Part shown: piece by piece, positions 25,155 to 34,366 of the stretch | How the letters are laid out: each line of letters starts with the position of its first letter | Numbering within the stretch: the first letter of the stretch is position 1 | From: a virus | Length of the DNA stretch: 64,000 nucleotides | Virus record (IMG/VR): IMGVR_UViG_3300042010_000030 | Location: 1-64,000 of that record | Strand: one strand, 5' to 3' | Notes under the pieces: generated by a model | Databases searched by the model: none | Told to the model about the DNA's origin: nothing | Seen by the model: the letters and a program-made list of their open reading frames with translations, nothing else | Translations under genes and position numbers: made by a program

Positions 25155-27773
25155 GTGAGTACTGATGCGCTCTACACGTTCTATAAGACATGGGGTAGCA
25201 ATATCCTGTTTCGCTATCGCAAGAATGGAAAGTCATATGCAAAGAAGGTAGACTTCTACAAACCCTCGCTCTACACCAAAGCTGATGCAAGCGCGCCTGG
25301 TGATACTGTTCCGTCGATCTTTGGTTATGACTTGAAGCGAGTGCAGTTCGATTCGATCCGTGATGCTAAAGGCTTCGTCAACTCTTACAAAGACGTTGAA
25401 GGCTTTACTATCGAGGGCAACAGCAACTACGCCAACCAGTTCATTATCGAGCTGTATGATGGTAAGATGCCTGAGTTCGATCCAAGTCAGATTCGTGTGG
25501 GTATTCTCGACATCGAGGTCAATGTACCTGATGGTGAAGGTTTCCCTGAGCCGGCTGAGGTCAAGTGGCCAATCAACGGTATTACGTTCTATGACAACTT
25601 CACCGACACCTACTACTGCATTGGTGATAAAGAATACGTCCACGATGCGCAAGACAAAGATGTGGGTCACCTGAAAGTTGAGTATCAACGGTGTGATGGT
25701 GAAGTCTCATTGTTGAAGGCGATGCTGCGTCACTTCAAAGAGTTCAACTATGATGCAACTTCAGGTTGGAACTCTGAGACGTTTGACATGCCGTACATCG
25801 TCAATCGTTGCTACAAGATCTTGGGTGAAGAGACAACCAAGTCGCACCTGTCGCCGTTCAACCATATCGAACTGCGTGAAGTTAACGGTAACTTCGGCAA
25901 ACCTCAGTTAAAAGCGGACATCATGGGTGTTCCTCACCTTGACTTCCTGCAACTGTACAAGAAACACATCTATGTCCCGCGTGAAAGTTATCGACTCGAC
26001 TTCATCGGTAATGCTGAACTCGGCATGAGCAAGATGAGCTATGAGGAAGAAGGCTCGCTGCGTGCGCTGTATGAGCAGAACCCACAGAAGTTCTACAGCT
26101 ATAACATCAAAGATACCGCGCTCGTTAAAGCGCTGAACGACAAGCTCGGTCTGTTCAACATCACCTTCACCCTGGCGTATTACTGTCTGGCGAACTATGA
26201 AGAGACGCTGGGAACAACCAAGATCTGGGAACAACTGATCGCCAAGCAACTGTACATCAAAGGTCAAGTGCCTCTGTTTGCAGCCAAGCGTCAGGCCGGT
26301 AAAGAGTTCGACGGTGCATTCGTTCACCCGACTGTTGTGGGTTTCCATCGCTGGTTGGTGTCTATCGACTTGAACTCTCTTTATCCGATGAATGAAATAC
26401 AATACAACATCGGCCCGAACACCTACATTCCTCGTGAACGTCTACCTGCATGTCTGCAAGAGCTGAAATCGAAGTACACACTTGACGACCTGGTTCATAA
26501 GCGTGTGGACTTGTCTGATCTGGCGAAGTACAACCTGATCATGGCCGGCAACTTCGAATTCTACGACCGTAGCTATGTTGGCTTCATGGCTGAGATCAAG
26601 GATGAGTTGTACACAGGTCGTAAGGTCAAGAAGAAACTGATGCTCAAAGCTCAGACCGAATCTCAACGCGTCAAAGCTGAGATGAAGGTTCAGGGTATGC
26701 TTGATGAGCTTGTGCAGGAACTCAAGAAGTGGGAACTGCAAGACGGCCTGAACGGTAACTTGCAACTGGCACTGAAGATTTTGCTCAACGCTGGTTACGG
26801 TGCTATCGGTAACGAACACTTCCTGTACTACAAGGTCGAGAATGCTGAAGCAATCACCCTGTCTGGTCAACTGATCAACAAGTGGACTCACGTCCGCGTC
26901 AATGCACTGTTGAACAAGATGCTTGGCACTGTCGATGTGAACCGTACTGTGGCTGGTGATACTGACTCGTTGTATCTGGTACTTGATGACGTGGTCGAGA
27001 TGATGGGCATTCGTCACATGACCGACAACGAGATCGCTGACCAGCTTGACCAGTTCATGAAGCAAGTGCTGTCACCGAAGGTCGATCAGTTTTCGCAGGA
27101 ACTCTGTGAATACATGAACGGTATGCAAAACAAGATGGTCTGGGAGCGTGAAGTTATTTCACCTATCTCCATCTTCGTGCGTAAGAAAGGTTACACGATG
27201 AGCATCATTGACAGCGAGGGCGTTCGCTTCACTGAGCCTAAGTTCAAGGTGACTGGTCTAGAAGCCGTGAAGTCGTCGACCCCTGAATGGTCGCGTAACT
27301 ACTTGAAGGAGTGCTACAAGATCGCGTTGACGCGTGACCAGAACAAGTTGCATGCGCGTGTAGCTGAGATTCGTCAGGAGTTTATGAAGCTCTCGGTTAA
27401 CGATATTGCAATCCCTCGTGGTGTAAACAACCTCGAAAAGTATACAGATGATACAAGCATCTATATCAAAGGGACGCCGAAGCACGTCAAGGCCGCACTC
27501 GTCCACAACCACCTCGTTAAATCGCGTGGCATGAATACGCAACTGATCAGTGGTGGTAACAAGATCAAGTTCATTGACCTGAAGCGACCGAATCCGATTA
27601 ACCAAGACGTTGTCGGCTTCAACTACTTCTTACCGGCCGAGTTTGAGCTTGATAAGTTCGTTGATCGAGACACGATCTTTGATACCGCTTTCATGAGTCC
27701 ACTGCTGATCTTCCTCGAGGCGATCAAGTGGTCACACGAACCTGTAATCAGTCTTGAAGACTTTTTCTCCTAA
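25155..27773 (+). CDS. 43: DNA polymerase gp43 (family B)
   Basis: 872-aa replicative polymerase with proofreading. ExoI LDIEV (D119, E121), ExoII GWNSETFDMPYI, ExoIII YNIKDTALV; polymerase motif A SIDLNSLYP, motif B KILLNAGYGAIGN, motif C GDTDSLY (601-607). The C-terminus SLEDFFS fits the clamp-binding peptide. The start is GTG 25155 with AAGG 11-14 nt upstream. All catalytic residues are present and there is no intron. Confidence 0.96.
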   Translation: MSTDALYTFYKTWGSNILFRYRKNGKSYAKKVDFYKPSLYTKADASAPGDTVPSIFGYDLKRVQFDSIRDAKGFVNSYKDVEGFTIEGNSNYANQFIIELYDGKMPEFDPSQIRVGILDIEVNVPDGEGFPEPAEVKWPINGITFYDNFTDTYYCIGDKEYVHDAQDKDVGHLKVEYQRCDGEVSLLKAMLRHFKEFNYDATSGWNSETFDMPYIVNRCYKILGEETTKSHLSPFNHIELREVNGNFGKPQLKADIMGVPHLDFLQLYKKHIYVPRESYRLDFIGNAELGMSKMSYEEEGSLRALYEQNPQKFYSYNIKDTALVKALNDKLGLFNITFTLAYYCLANYEETLGTTKIWEQLIAKQLYIKGQVPLFAAKRQAGKEFDGAFVHPTVVGFHRWLVSIDLNSLYPMNEIQYNIGPNTYIPRERLPACLQELKSKYTLDDLVHKRVDLSDLAKYNLIMAGNFEFYDRSYVGFMAEIKDELYTGRKVKKKLMLKAQTESQRVKAEMKVQGMLDELVQELKKWELQDGLNGNLQLALKILLNAGYGAIGNEHFLYYKVENAEAITLSGQLINKWTHVRVNALLNKMLGTVDVNRTVAGDTDSLYLVLDDVVEMMGIRHMTDNEIADQLDQFMKQVLSPKVDQFSQELCEYMNGMQNKMVWEREVISPISIFVRKKGYTMSIIDSEGVRFTEPKFKVTGLEAVKSSTPEWSRNYLKECYKIALTRDQNKLHARVAEIRQEFMKLSVNDIAIPRGVNNLEKYTDDTSIYIKGTPKHVKAALVHNHLVKSRGMNTQLISGGNKIKFIDLKRPNPINQDVVGFNYFLPAEFELDKFVDRDTIFDTAFMSPLLIFLEAIKWSHEPVISLEDFFS

Positions 27774-27791
27774 CACAAAGGTATACACAAC

Positions 27792-28604
27792 ATGATCGAC
27801 AGCATTGGTTTGATGGGCGCAGCTGGTAGCGGCAAAGACACTACGGCGCGCATTCTGATTCAGAAGTTGGAAGACGCCGGCATCGGCTCTTTCGAGACCT
27901 ACAGCTTTGCCCGGCCACTGAAAGAGTTCACCGTAGACGTGTTCGGTATTGCACCCAGTATCATTGAGCCTACGACCCCTGAGGCACGCGCTCTGCGCGA
28001 AACAGTGACTCGGGTCACGTACACTGACGCCGACTTGCGTAGCGCGTTTGACGATGCGCTGACTAACATTCTCGAAGCTTACGGTGAAGCGATTGACATC
28101 CCCTTCGATGGTCTGGTCGCATGTCTTGGCTACTTCAACGCTAAAGACGCCTATGCAGGTCTTTACAAAAAATATCTTGAAGTTCTTCGTGGTGAGATGT
28201 ATACGCCCAATGCCTTTATGCGTATACTGCATAAGCTGGTTGACAAAGAGCCGATGGTGCGATTCAAGACCAGTCCAAGACGGTTGTTGCAAAAGACTGG
28301 TACAGAGTTCTTTCGAGACACAATCTCGCAGTCATTCTGGACCGACGTAGCACCAAAGCGCAATGTGATCTATACCGATGTGCGCTTTGGTAATGAACTC
28401 GACTTTGTTCATCAGAATGGTGGCCTTATGTTGAAAATTGTCAATACGAATCAACAAGTTATCAAAAGTTCTTCACACGCTTCTGAAGAACTCGTATATA
28501 CTGCGACTGCTGATCATGTCATAGAGCACGACGGCAAACGTCTTGAGACAATTCACCAAGCGGTTGACCGTTTCATCGCTATTGCTAAAACACTTAACAA
28601 CTAA
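27792..28604 (+). CDS. 1: Deoxynucleoside monophosphate kinase gp1
   Basis: 270 aa. GAAGSGKD at 9-16 is the Walker A loop. SFARPLKEF, the LLQKTGTEFFRDTI...FWTD segment and the IYTDVRFGNELDFV region match T4 gp1, which phosphorylates dTMP, dGMP and hydroxymethyl-dCMP. In a phage with modified guanine its dGMP activity would supply the polymerase before DpdA acts. Confidence 0.85.
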   Translation: MIDSIGLMGAAGSGKDTTARILIQKLEDAGIGSFETYSFARPLKEFTVDVFGIAPSIIEPTTPEARALRETVTRVTYTDADLRSAFDDALTNILEAYGEAIDIPFDGLVACLGYFNAKDAYAGLYKKYLEVLRGEMYTPNAFMRILHKLVDKEPMVRFKTSPRRLLQKTGTEFFRDTISQSFWTDVAPKRNVIYTDVRFGNELDFVHQNGGLMLKIVNTNQQVIKSSSHASEELVYTATADHVIEHDGKRLETIHQAVDRFIAIAKTLNN

Positions 28605-28636
28605 AGACCATCATAATAAACGGGGTTCACCATAAT

Positions 28637-29152
28637 ATGCTGTACGCGAAATTTGAAGTACTTGAGACACCTGATACCACTGAACTGCACAAATACCTTC
28701 AGAGCATTGCGGCAGAAATCAAGTTTGAATCGACGTTTGAAGTCGAAAGCGACTTTGTTAGCGTCTACTTCGAAACGCAACGCGATGCCAAAGAGTATCT
28801 GCGTCGTGTGATTGAAGACTACGCGACACTGGGGTTCGAAGTTGAGCAAGAGGTTGACTTGTTCGACCTGAGCGTCTACATCAATGACCCTGAGCTTCAA
28901 GCGTTCTTCATGACTCAGCGCATGAACATTCAGCAAGTGCAGACTGAAGCACTCGGTGAAATTCTGAGCGAGGCGAACGCTGGTGTTGACAGACTCAATC
29001 GAGTCAACGAAACCAACGAAGCAATCGCCCTGAAGAACGGTCTAAGCAGCATGCGCAAGATCATCAACGTCATTGTGGCGCGACTCGAGGAGAAGAACAT
29101 CTTCTTGAGTGATGAGATCAACAAGGTCTCTGAGCGCGACACGATTCACTGA
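28637..29152 (+). CDS. Hypothetical protein
   Basis: 171 aa, unrecognised. The first half alternates strands and helices (FEVESDFVSVYFETQRDAKEYLRRVIEDY), and the second half is helical and probably coiled coil. It lies between the dNMP kinase and uvsX, so it may belong to the replication operon; a hairpin follows it. Confidence 0.75.
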   Translation: MLYAKFEVLETPDTTELHKYLQSIAAEIKFESTFEVESDFVSVYFETQRDAKEYLRRVIEDYATLGFEVEQEVDLFDLSVYINDPELQAFFMTQRMNIQQVQTEALGEILSEANAGVDRLNRVNETNEAIALKNGLSSMRKIINVIVARLEEKNIFLSDEINKVSERDTIH

Positions 29153-29169
29153 TCCACATAAGTAAACCG

Positions 29170-29200
29170 TAAATACTACACGGGTCGATTGCCCGTGTAG
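29170..29200 (+). terminator. TAAATA motif and hairpin upstream of uvsX
   Basis: TAAATA at 29170-29175 abuts a 9-bp stem, CTACACGGG 29176-29184 with 29192-29200, loop 7 nt. The hairpin probably ends the upstream transcript; the hexamer may be chance. Confidence 0.65.
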
Positions 29201-29235
29201 TCTCACCTGTAAACTCCTAAAGGAAAGCATCAATT

Positions 29236-30321
29236 ATGTCGAGTATTATGGAACGTATGAAGAAAGCCTCGTTTGTTGACAGTGCTGCTGCACTCTCTTC
29301 ATCCGAGTTCTTCAAGGGGACTGACCTGGTCGCTATGCCGGTCTACATGATGAACGTAGCGTTCTCTGGCACCCTTGACGGTGGCTTCATGCGCGGTCTG
29401 CACCAACTCGCAGGTCCTTCTAAGCACTTCAAATCGAACATGGCGCTTGTGTTGTGCAAAGCGTTTCAAGACAAGTACAAAGACGGGATCATCCTGTTCT
29501 ACGACTCGGAGTTCGGTGCAACGCCTGAATACTTCGAAACTGCGGGGATCGACAACGACCGCGTGTTCCACATCCCGATTACCAACATCGAAGAACTGAA
29601 CTTCGACCTGAACAAGAAGCTTGACGAACTCACCAAGAAAGATCGGGTGATGATCTTCGTTGACTCCATCGGTAACCTTGCCTCGAAGAAAGAAGTCGAG
29701 GACGTCAAGAATGAGAAGTCTGTCGGTGACATGACTCGGGCCAAGACCCTGAAAAGTCTGTTCCGTATCGTCACGCCGAAGCTGACCACGAAAGACATTC
29801 CGATGGTCTGCATCAACCACACCTACGACACTCAGGAAATGTATTCCAAGAAAGTCGTGTCCGGTGGTACTGGTATCGAATACAGCTCCCATACTGTACT
29901 GATCATCGGTAAACGTCAAGTAAAAGAAGGTACTGAACTGCTGGGCTTTGAGTTCGTGCTGAACGTCAACAAATCGCGCTTCATCAAAGAGAAGTCGGCT
30001 ATCCCTATCACTGTGACCTATGACGGTGGTGTTGATCGCTTTTCTGGATTGCTTGATGTTGCTCTGGAAACTGGCCATGTCGAGAAGCCAAAGAATGGCT
30101 GGTTCACTCGTCCTGGTGTTGCCGGTGATCGCAACTGGCGTCGGGCTGATACAAGCAGTGACGCATTCTGGGATCCTCTGGTTAATGATCAGAGCTTCAA
30201 AGACGCGGTACAACAGATGTTCTCGCTGACCAGTCCGAAGACTTTCACCATTGATGATGGGGTTGAGGAAATTGATGGCGTTCGCATCGACAAGGCAACT
30301 GGTGAGATCATCGAAGATTAA
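29236..30321 (+). CDS. uvsX: UvsX RecA-like recombinase
   Basis: 361 aa. It forms filaments on single-stranded DNA for strand exchange. The Walker A variant GPSKHFKSN at 60-68 is characteristic of T4 UvsX (GPSKSFKSN). FYDSEFG, VMIFVDSIGNL and the DNA-binding loop region VSGGTGIEYSSHTVLIIGKR follow. The C-terminus is acidic. UvsY and UvsW, its helpers, are encoded at the left end of the window. Confidence 0.93.
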   Translation: MSSIMERMKKASFVDSAAALSSSEFFKGTDLVAMPVYMMNVAFSGTLDGGFMRGLHQLAGPSKHFKSNMALVLCKAFQDKYKDGIILFYDSEFGATPEYFETAGIDNDRVFHIPITNIEELNFDLNKKLDELTKKDRVMIFVDSIGNLASKKEVEDVKNEKSVGDMTRAKTLKSLFRIVTPKLTTKDIPMVCINHTYDTQEMYSKKVVSGGTGIEYSSHTVLIIGKRQVKEGTELLGFEFVLNVNKSRFIKEKSAIPITVTYDGGVDRFSGLLDVALETGHVEKPKNGWFTRPGVAGDRNWRRADTSSDAFWDPLVNDQSFKDAVQQMFSLTSPKTFTIDDGVEEIDGVRIDKATGEIIED

Positions 30322-30337
30322 GCAATAGGCGTTGTTA

Positions 30338-30370
30338 ATAGCCGTGCAGTCTAATACACTGTGCGGCTAT
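30338..30370 (+). terminator. Hairpin between uvsX and gp41
   Basis: ATAGCCGTGCAGT (30338-30350) pairs with 30358-30370 through 13 pairs including two G-U, loop 7 nt, followed by CTCATTT. Confidence 0.75.
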
Positions 30371-30399
30371 CTCATTTAAGTTGTTGTCGGAGTAGTAGT

Positions 30400-31806
30400 G
30401 TGCAGTCCATAGAACAAAGTATCCTAAAGGGTTTAATGTACGATGATGAATTTTCGAGGAAAGTATATCCATACCTGAAAGAAGAGTACTTCGATGGCGC
30501 AACCCGCGAAGTCTTCAACCTCTTTGGTGAGCTGTACGACAAGTATTCAACCATACCAAGTATGGAGGCAATGCTAGTTTCGATTCAAGCGAAAGGCTTG
30601 TCTGAGGATGTGTTTGAAAGCGCGGTCGAAACATTGCAGGGCGCGTACAACTCGAAAGATGATGCACCTGATACCAAGTGGCTCATCGACGAAACCGAGA
30701 AGTACTGTACCGACAAGGCATTGTTCAATGCGATCTACAAATCCATCTCAATCATCGAGGGCAGTGACAAGAAGCTGGACAAGCATGCAATCCCTGAGAT
30801 TCTGGATGAAGCGCTGTCGATCAGCTTTGAGCAGTCTGTAGGCTCTGACTACCTCGAAGATGCGATGCGCCGCTTTGAGTACTACACCAACACCGAGTTG
30901 CGTCTGAAGTTCCCGTTGAATGCGCTGAACGCGTTGACCAACGGTGGCTTGCCTCCTAAGACCCTGTCAGCGTTCCTGGCTGGTTCGAACGTCGGTAAGT
31001 CTGCGTTGATGTGCTATCTGGCCGGTGAATGGCTGAAGATGGGTAAGAACGTTCTGTACATCACTCTGGAAATGTCTGAAGAGGCAGTTCAGGAGCGTAT
31101 TGATGCGAACTTGCTTGATATCTCGACTGACGACCTGAAGAATCCTGACCTTGATAAGGAATGGTTCCTTGGTAAAGTCAATGCACTCAAACTGAAGACA
31201 GTTGGTAAGTTGATTGTCAAAGAGTATCCGACAAGCTCGGCACACTCAGGACACTTCCGACACTTGCTGAAAGAGTTGCGTCAGAAGAAGAAATTCAAAC
31301 CTGATGTGATCTTCATCGACTATATCAACATCTGTGCTAGTGCGCGTTATAAGGCCGGTGGCGGGGCGAACTCATACACAACAGTCAAATCGACTGCGGA
31401 AGAGCTACGCGGGCTCGCTGTTGAGTTTAATCTGCCTATTGTGACAGCGACTCAAACAACGCGTGAGGGGATGAGTTCGCAGAACCCAGACATGGCGTCA
31501 ACGTCTGAGTCTGTGGGGTTACCTCAAACACTCGACTGGTTTGCGGCTATCGTCACCAACGATGAGTTGATGGAGATGGGTCGACAGATGATGATCCTGA
31601 TCAAGACGCGCTTTGGTAACAAGCAAGGCATGAAGCGTCAGTTGTTGGGGATCGATTGGAATCGGATGCGCTACAGCGATGTGGACTCAGACACCGAGAA
31701 GGATCAGAAGGTGAAAGCTGTACAGCAAGCAGTCGCTAAAGACGAACCGCTGTTCAACAAGCAGCCGAGAGTGACAGGCATCCCAGCAGATATTGACTGG
31801 GGTTGA
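30400..31806 (+). CDS. 41: Replicative helicase gp41 (DnaB family)
   Basis: 468 aa from GTG 30400, preceded by CGGAG at 30388-30392. The N-terminus QSIEQSILKGLMYDDEFSRKV aligns with T4 gp41. GSNVGKS at 195-201 is Walker A, VLYITLEMSEE and PDVIFIDYIN (Walker B) follow, and LLGIDWNRMRY lies near the end. It unwinds the fork ahead of gp43. Upstream codons in frame fall inside the terminator and are not part of the gene. Confidence 0.92.
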   Translation: MQSIEQSILKGLMYDDEFSRKVYPYLKEEYFDGATREVFNLFGELYDKYSTIPSMEAMLVSIQAKGLSEDVFESAVETLQGAYNSKDDAPDTKWLIDETEKYCTDKALFNAIYKSISIIEGSDKKLDKHAIPEILDEALSISFEQSVGSDYLEDAMRRFEYYTNTELRLKFPLNALNALTNGGLPPKTLSAFLAGSNVGKSALMCYLAGEWLKMGKNVLYITLEMSEEAVQERIDANLLDISTDDLKNPDLDKEWFLGKVNALKLKTVGKLIVKEYPTSSAHSGHFRHLLKELRQKKKFKPDVIFIDYINICASARYKAGGGANSYTTVKSTAEELRGLAVEFNLPIVTATQTTREGMSSQNPDMASTSESVGLPQTLDWFAAIVTNDELMEMGRQMMILIKTRFGNKQGMKRQLLGIDWNRMRYSDVDSDTEKDQKVKAVQQAVAKDEPLFNKQPRVTGIPADIDWG

Positions 31807-31818
31807 TGAGGAAAGTAG

Positions 31819-31847
31819 TTGACAAGGGCCTTCGGGCCCTTTACCAT
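31819..31847 (+). promoter_or_regulatory. Promoter with a hairpin as its spacer
   Basis: TTGACA 31819-31824, 17-nt spacer, TACCAT 31842-31847. The spacer is an AAGGGCC-TTCG-GGCCCTT hairpin (31824-31841) with a UUCG tetraloop and a short T run, so terminator and promoter share the same bases. Confidence 0.75.
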
Positions 31848-31888
31848 GGACACATAGAAAGCAAACAACGCGAAGAAGGACAGACATC

Positions 31889-32122
31889 ATGAACGTTACT
31901 GAAGCAACCAAACTCTACAGTCGCAACTGGAACAAGCCTTTCACCACACTTGAAGCGCTGTTCGCTCAAATCAAGATTCTGGCCGAAAACGGTTGCTACA
32001 CCATGTGCATCGGTGTTAACAGTGATGAAGCCTACGCGACCGTCTGCACTCTTCGCGATCTCGGCTATGAAGTTGAAGACTACAACGGCGGCAACGAAAT
32101 CCTCGAAATCACCTGGGGCTAA
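31889..32122 (+). CDS. Small hypothetical protein
   Basis: 77 aa, unrecognised; alternating helix and strand pattern (TLEALFAQIKILAENG...DEAYATVCTLRDLGYEVEDYN) suggests a compact alpha/beta fold. It is preceded by the recurring leader ...ACAACGCGAAGAAGGA...ATCATG and its own promoter, so it is probably an early gene. Confidence 0.75.
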   Translation: MNVTEATKLYSRNWNKPFTTLEALFAQIKILAENGCYTMCIGVNSDEAYATVCTLRDLGYEVEDYNGGNEILEITWG

Positions 32123-32126
32123 CATC

Positions 32127-32381
32127 ATGCTCACCCTCAAAGCAGTCAACAAAGCTATCGCAGCTCGAGGCATCAAAGCTGAACTGGTTCAAGGCAACGG
32201 CTACCTGTGGTTCTTCGGTGCTGATGTCGAGTACGCGCAAACCACAAGCGTGTCCGTGTGTCGTCTAAACCATCTGACACTTGAGCGTTGGATGTCCGAA
32301 CTCGATAGCTTCGTCGCCGACTCGAAAAAAGTTGAAAATGATTTAGCTGAAAGGGTTTACAATCGCATCAAGCCTCAGTAA
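32127..32381 (+). CDS. Small hypothetical protein
   Basis: 84 aa from ATG 32127, 4 nt after the upstream stop. It reads like a small phage protein with an N-terminal helix (LKAVNKAIAARGIKAELVQG), an aromatic YLWFFG strand and a charged C-terminus. Not recognised. Confidence 0.75.
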   Translation: MLTLKAVNKAIAARGIKAELVQGNGYLWFFGADVEYAQTTSVSVCRLNHLTLERWMSELDSFVADSKKVENDLAERVYNRIKPQ

Positions 32382-32384
32382 TAT
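32356..32384 (+). promoter_or_regulatory. Sigma70-like promoter
   Basis: TTTACA 32356-32361, 17-nt spacer, TAATAT 32379-32384, overlapping the end of the upstream gene; the shared GTGAAAGAGGA...CATCATG leader follows. Confidence 0.5.
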
Positions 32385-32424
32385 ACACGGACTGAAGCAA
32401 ACAACGTGAAAGAGGAACTACATC

Positions 32425-32706
32425 ATGAATCCTACTCTCAAATACATTGAACAATCGCTGAACGTCAAATTGGGCAAACTTCTCGCACCAAGCGGTTGCA
32501 GCTACGCCTACAGCGGCACGCTAAGCGAAGTCATTTTGACTGAATTGATCAAGACCACTGTTCTTGAGTGGCAGGATGAGAGCGCGCATGATTGTGGTAA
32601 CGACGACGGTATGTTGTACGTCTATCTGCCATCGAATGAAGAGCTTGAAGAAGGTGAGCTGTTCATCTGTGTTGACGTTGCTAATAACGTCATTGACTTT
32701 TGTTAA
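32425..32706 (+). CDS. Small hypothetical protein
   Basis: 93 aa, acidic (DESAHDCGNDDG, NEELEEGE). No known domain. The leader AACGTGAAAGAGGAACTACATCATG matches those of other early genes here. Confidence 0.75.
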   Translation: MNPTLKYIEQSLNVKLGKLLAPSGCSYAYSGTLSEVILTELIKTTVLEWQDESAHDCGNDDGMLYVYLPSNEELEEGELFICVDVANNVIDFC

Positions 32707-32716
32707 GGGGTTCATC

Positions 32717-33091
32717 ATGGGTAAGCTCTATTTTCACTGTGGCATTTACTGTGGCGTCCTCAAGATAAAACCTGAAGTGTTGGGTTCACTGTATGCCACT
32801 GGTCTTGAGATGTCGACCATCGGCCGCGAACTGCGTATTCCTGATGAAGGTGAACGCCATGTCTTCAGCAACAACGACAACCTGTTCAACGGCCTGCGTG
32901 TCGCGATCAGCAAAAACTTGATTGATGTTGCTGACCTGGTTGTTCATTACGACCACATCGTTGACGGCAAAGTTCAAACTACAATGGTAACATTCACTCA
33001 GGATGGATGCGCTACTCACTGGCCTATCGGGTTCTTTGATCAGTGCGAAAACGACCTGATGACTCTCCTCAACTGGGAACCTATCGCATGA
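32717..33091 (+). CDS. Hypothetical protein
   Basis: 124 aa from ATG 32717 with AAGGGG upstream. A mixed alpha/beta protein with a FFDQCENDLMTLLNW C-terminus, unrecognised. The stop overlaps the next start (ATGA). Confidence 0.75.
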   Translation: MGKLYFHCGIYCGVLKIKPEVLGSLYATGLEMSTIGRELRIPDEGERHVFSNNDNLFNGLRVAISKNLIDVADLVVHYDHIVDGKVQTTMVTFTQDGCATHWPIGFFDQCENDLMTLLNWEPIA

Positions 33092-33555
33092 AGTTTCGTT
33101 TAAAAATTGGTCACTTTTACGGCCCGCTCAACCCTGAATTGAACAGCGGTCGCACCTACGGTATGCTGATGGTGCCGTGGATTAAGACGGCTCGTGACTA
33201 CCTGGGCACTGGTCTGAAAGAAACCAAATCGCTCGCTGACTTCTTGCGTGCTTCAACAGAAGATGCCAACGGCGTATTCAAAGGCGCTGAAGTAACAGTT
33301 GACACTGCGATGTTTCCGTTCTTGGTGCATGTTCCACTGCCACTGCCAAACAACGCGGTCGTCGACTTCATTGATGAACACGGTGAATTGGAGCCGCCTG
33401 TAACGTGCATCGTGGCCAATGCGCCATATGAAGGTAATCCGTCGATCAAGATCGTCAAAGACGCCTTGTATCAACTGATAGAACTCCACAAATGGGACGA
33501 TGTTCGCCGCCTCGCTGAAGTACTGATGGATATTGAAGATGCACAATCTGTCTGA
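33088..33555 (+). CDS. Hypothetical protein
   Basis: 155 aa from ATG 33088. Contains a Pro-rich strand segment (HVPLPLPNNAVVDFIDEHGELEPP). No recognised family. It is translationally coupled to the gene before it and overlaps a short frame after it. Confidence 0.75.
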   Translation: MKFRLKIGHFYGPLNPELNSGRTYGMLMVPWIKTARDYLGTGLKETKSLADFLRASTEDANGVFKGAEVTVDTAMFPFLVHVPLPLPNNAVVDFIDEHGELEPPVTCIVANAPYEGNPSIKIVKDALYQLIELHKWDDVRRLAEVLMDIEDAQSV

Positions 33556-33688
33556 CTTCGTCGCATATGATGATGAGATAACCACAGGCGCACACCCTGT
33601 ACTGGTGTGGTCGCTGAAGACTGGTTATTACTTCACTCAATTCGGATTTGTGATCGATGGTCTCAAGATCATCGCTCGCCTGAAGTAA
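33539..33688 (+). CDS. Short hypothetical protein, 49 aa
   Basis: ATG 33539 lies 17 nt inside the upstream gene; the product MHNLSDFVAYDDEITTG...LVWSLKTGYYFTQFG has a strand-rich pattern. The overlap fits local gene packing, but the ribosome site is weak. Confidence 0.5.
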   Translation: MHNLSDFVAYDDEITTGAHPVLVWSLKTGYYFTQFGFVIDGLKIIARLK

Positions 33689-33746
33689 CGTTTCACACTG
33701 AACGCAGGGTTATCCTGCAACCTAACCGAAAGGAAGTAGATCCAAA

Positions 33747-34088
33747 ATGGCAAAAGAAATCGTAGAAATCGTGATCCCTTCGTCCCCTGTTGATCGCAAA
33801 GCGGTTGCTGACGGTATCAAGGAAATCAGCAACAGCCTGACCCGCATCGAAGGCGAACGTACCTACATCAAGGAGTCAATTGACGCCCTGAGCGAGAAGT
33901 ACAACCTCGACAAGAAGTACCTGCGTCGTATGGCTCGTGACTACCACAAAGACCAGTTCGAAGTGGTGACCGAGGAAGATGCTCAGTACTCCGACTTGTT
34001 CGAAGTGATCATGCTGTCTGGCAAGTCTGCGCCTGTAGACGATGAAGACGAAGACCTGTCCGACGAGGATCTTGATGATGCGGCGTGA
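33747..34088 (+). CDS. dsbA: DsbA-like double-stranded DNA-binding protein
   Basis: 113 aa. T4 DsbA binds late promoter regions and stimulates gp55-dependent transcription. The pattern GIKEISNSLTRIEGER...KYNLDKKYLRRMARDYHKDQFEVVTEE matches T4 DsbA (KLKIS-YNELIKDIR...LYHKDN). An acidic tail (DDEDEDLSDEDLDDAA) is added. The upstream AAGGAAG site is strong. Confidence 0.78.
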   Translation: MAKEIVEIVIPSSPVDRKAVADGIKEISNSLTRIEGERTYIKESIDALSEKYNLDKKYLRRMARDYHKDQFEVVTEEDAQYSDLFEVIMLSGKSAPVDDEDEDLSDEDLDDAA

Positions 34089-34290
34089 TAACGCATTCGC
34101 ACTCGGTGGGTTGATTGTCGTACTCATCTGGATCTTGGGCATCATCGGCTACATCATGAACGCTTGGAAGTGCATATCGAACTTTATGGACGCACCAACA
34201 ATCGGTCAAGCATCGACTGTTGCATGGGTTCAACTGATCGGCATCTTCACTGGCCCGATTGGTAGTGTGATGGGTTGGTTTGTTTGGTAA
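34075..34290 (+). CDS. Small membrane protein
   Basis: 71 aa from ATG 34075, inside the last codons of dsbA. Two hydrophobic helices (ALGGLIVVLIWILGIIGYIM and VAWVQLIGIFTGPIGSVMGW). No family recognised; coupled expression with dsbA. Confidence 0.7.
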   Translation: MMRRDNAFALGGLIVVLIWILGIIGYIMNAWKCISNFMDAPTIGQASTVAWVQLIGIFTGPIGSVMGWFVW

Positions 34291-34303
34291 GTTGAAAACA
34301 ATG

Positions 34304-34332
34304 CTGTACACTTCAGACAAAGGAGTGTACAG
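34304..34332. repeat. Inverted repeat upstream of HNH gene
   Basis: CTGTACACT (34304-34312) is complementary to 34324-34332 with an 11-nt loop. It could be an operator or a hairpin in the leader. No clear promoter boxes accompany it. Confidence 0.6.
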
Positions 34333-34366
34333 TACTTGCACTAAACATCTGAAGTTGGAACTACAT

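Noticed and set aside
25155-27773. Intron or intein in the DNA polymerase gene
   Set aside because: All exonuclease and polymerase motifs are in one continuous frame at normal spacing.
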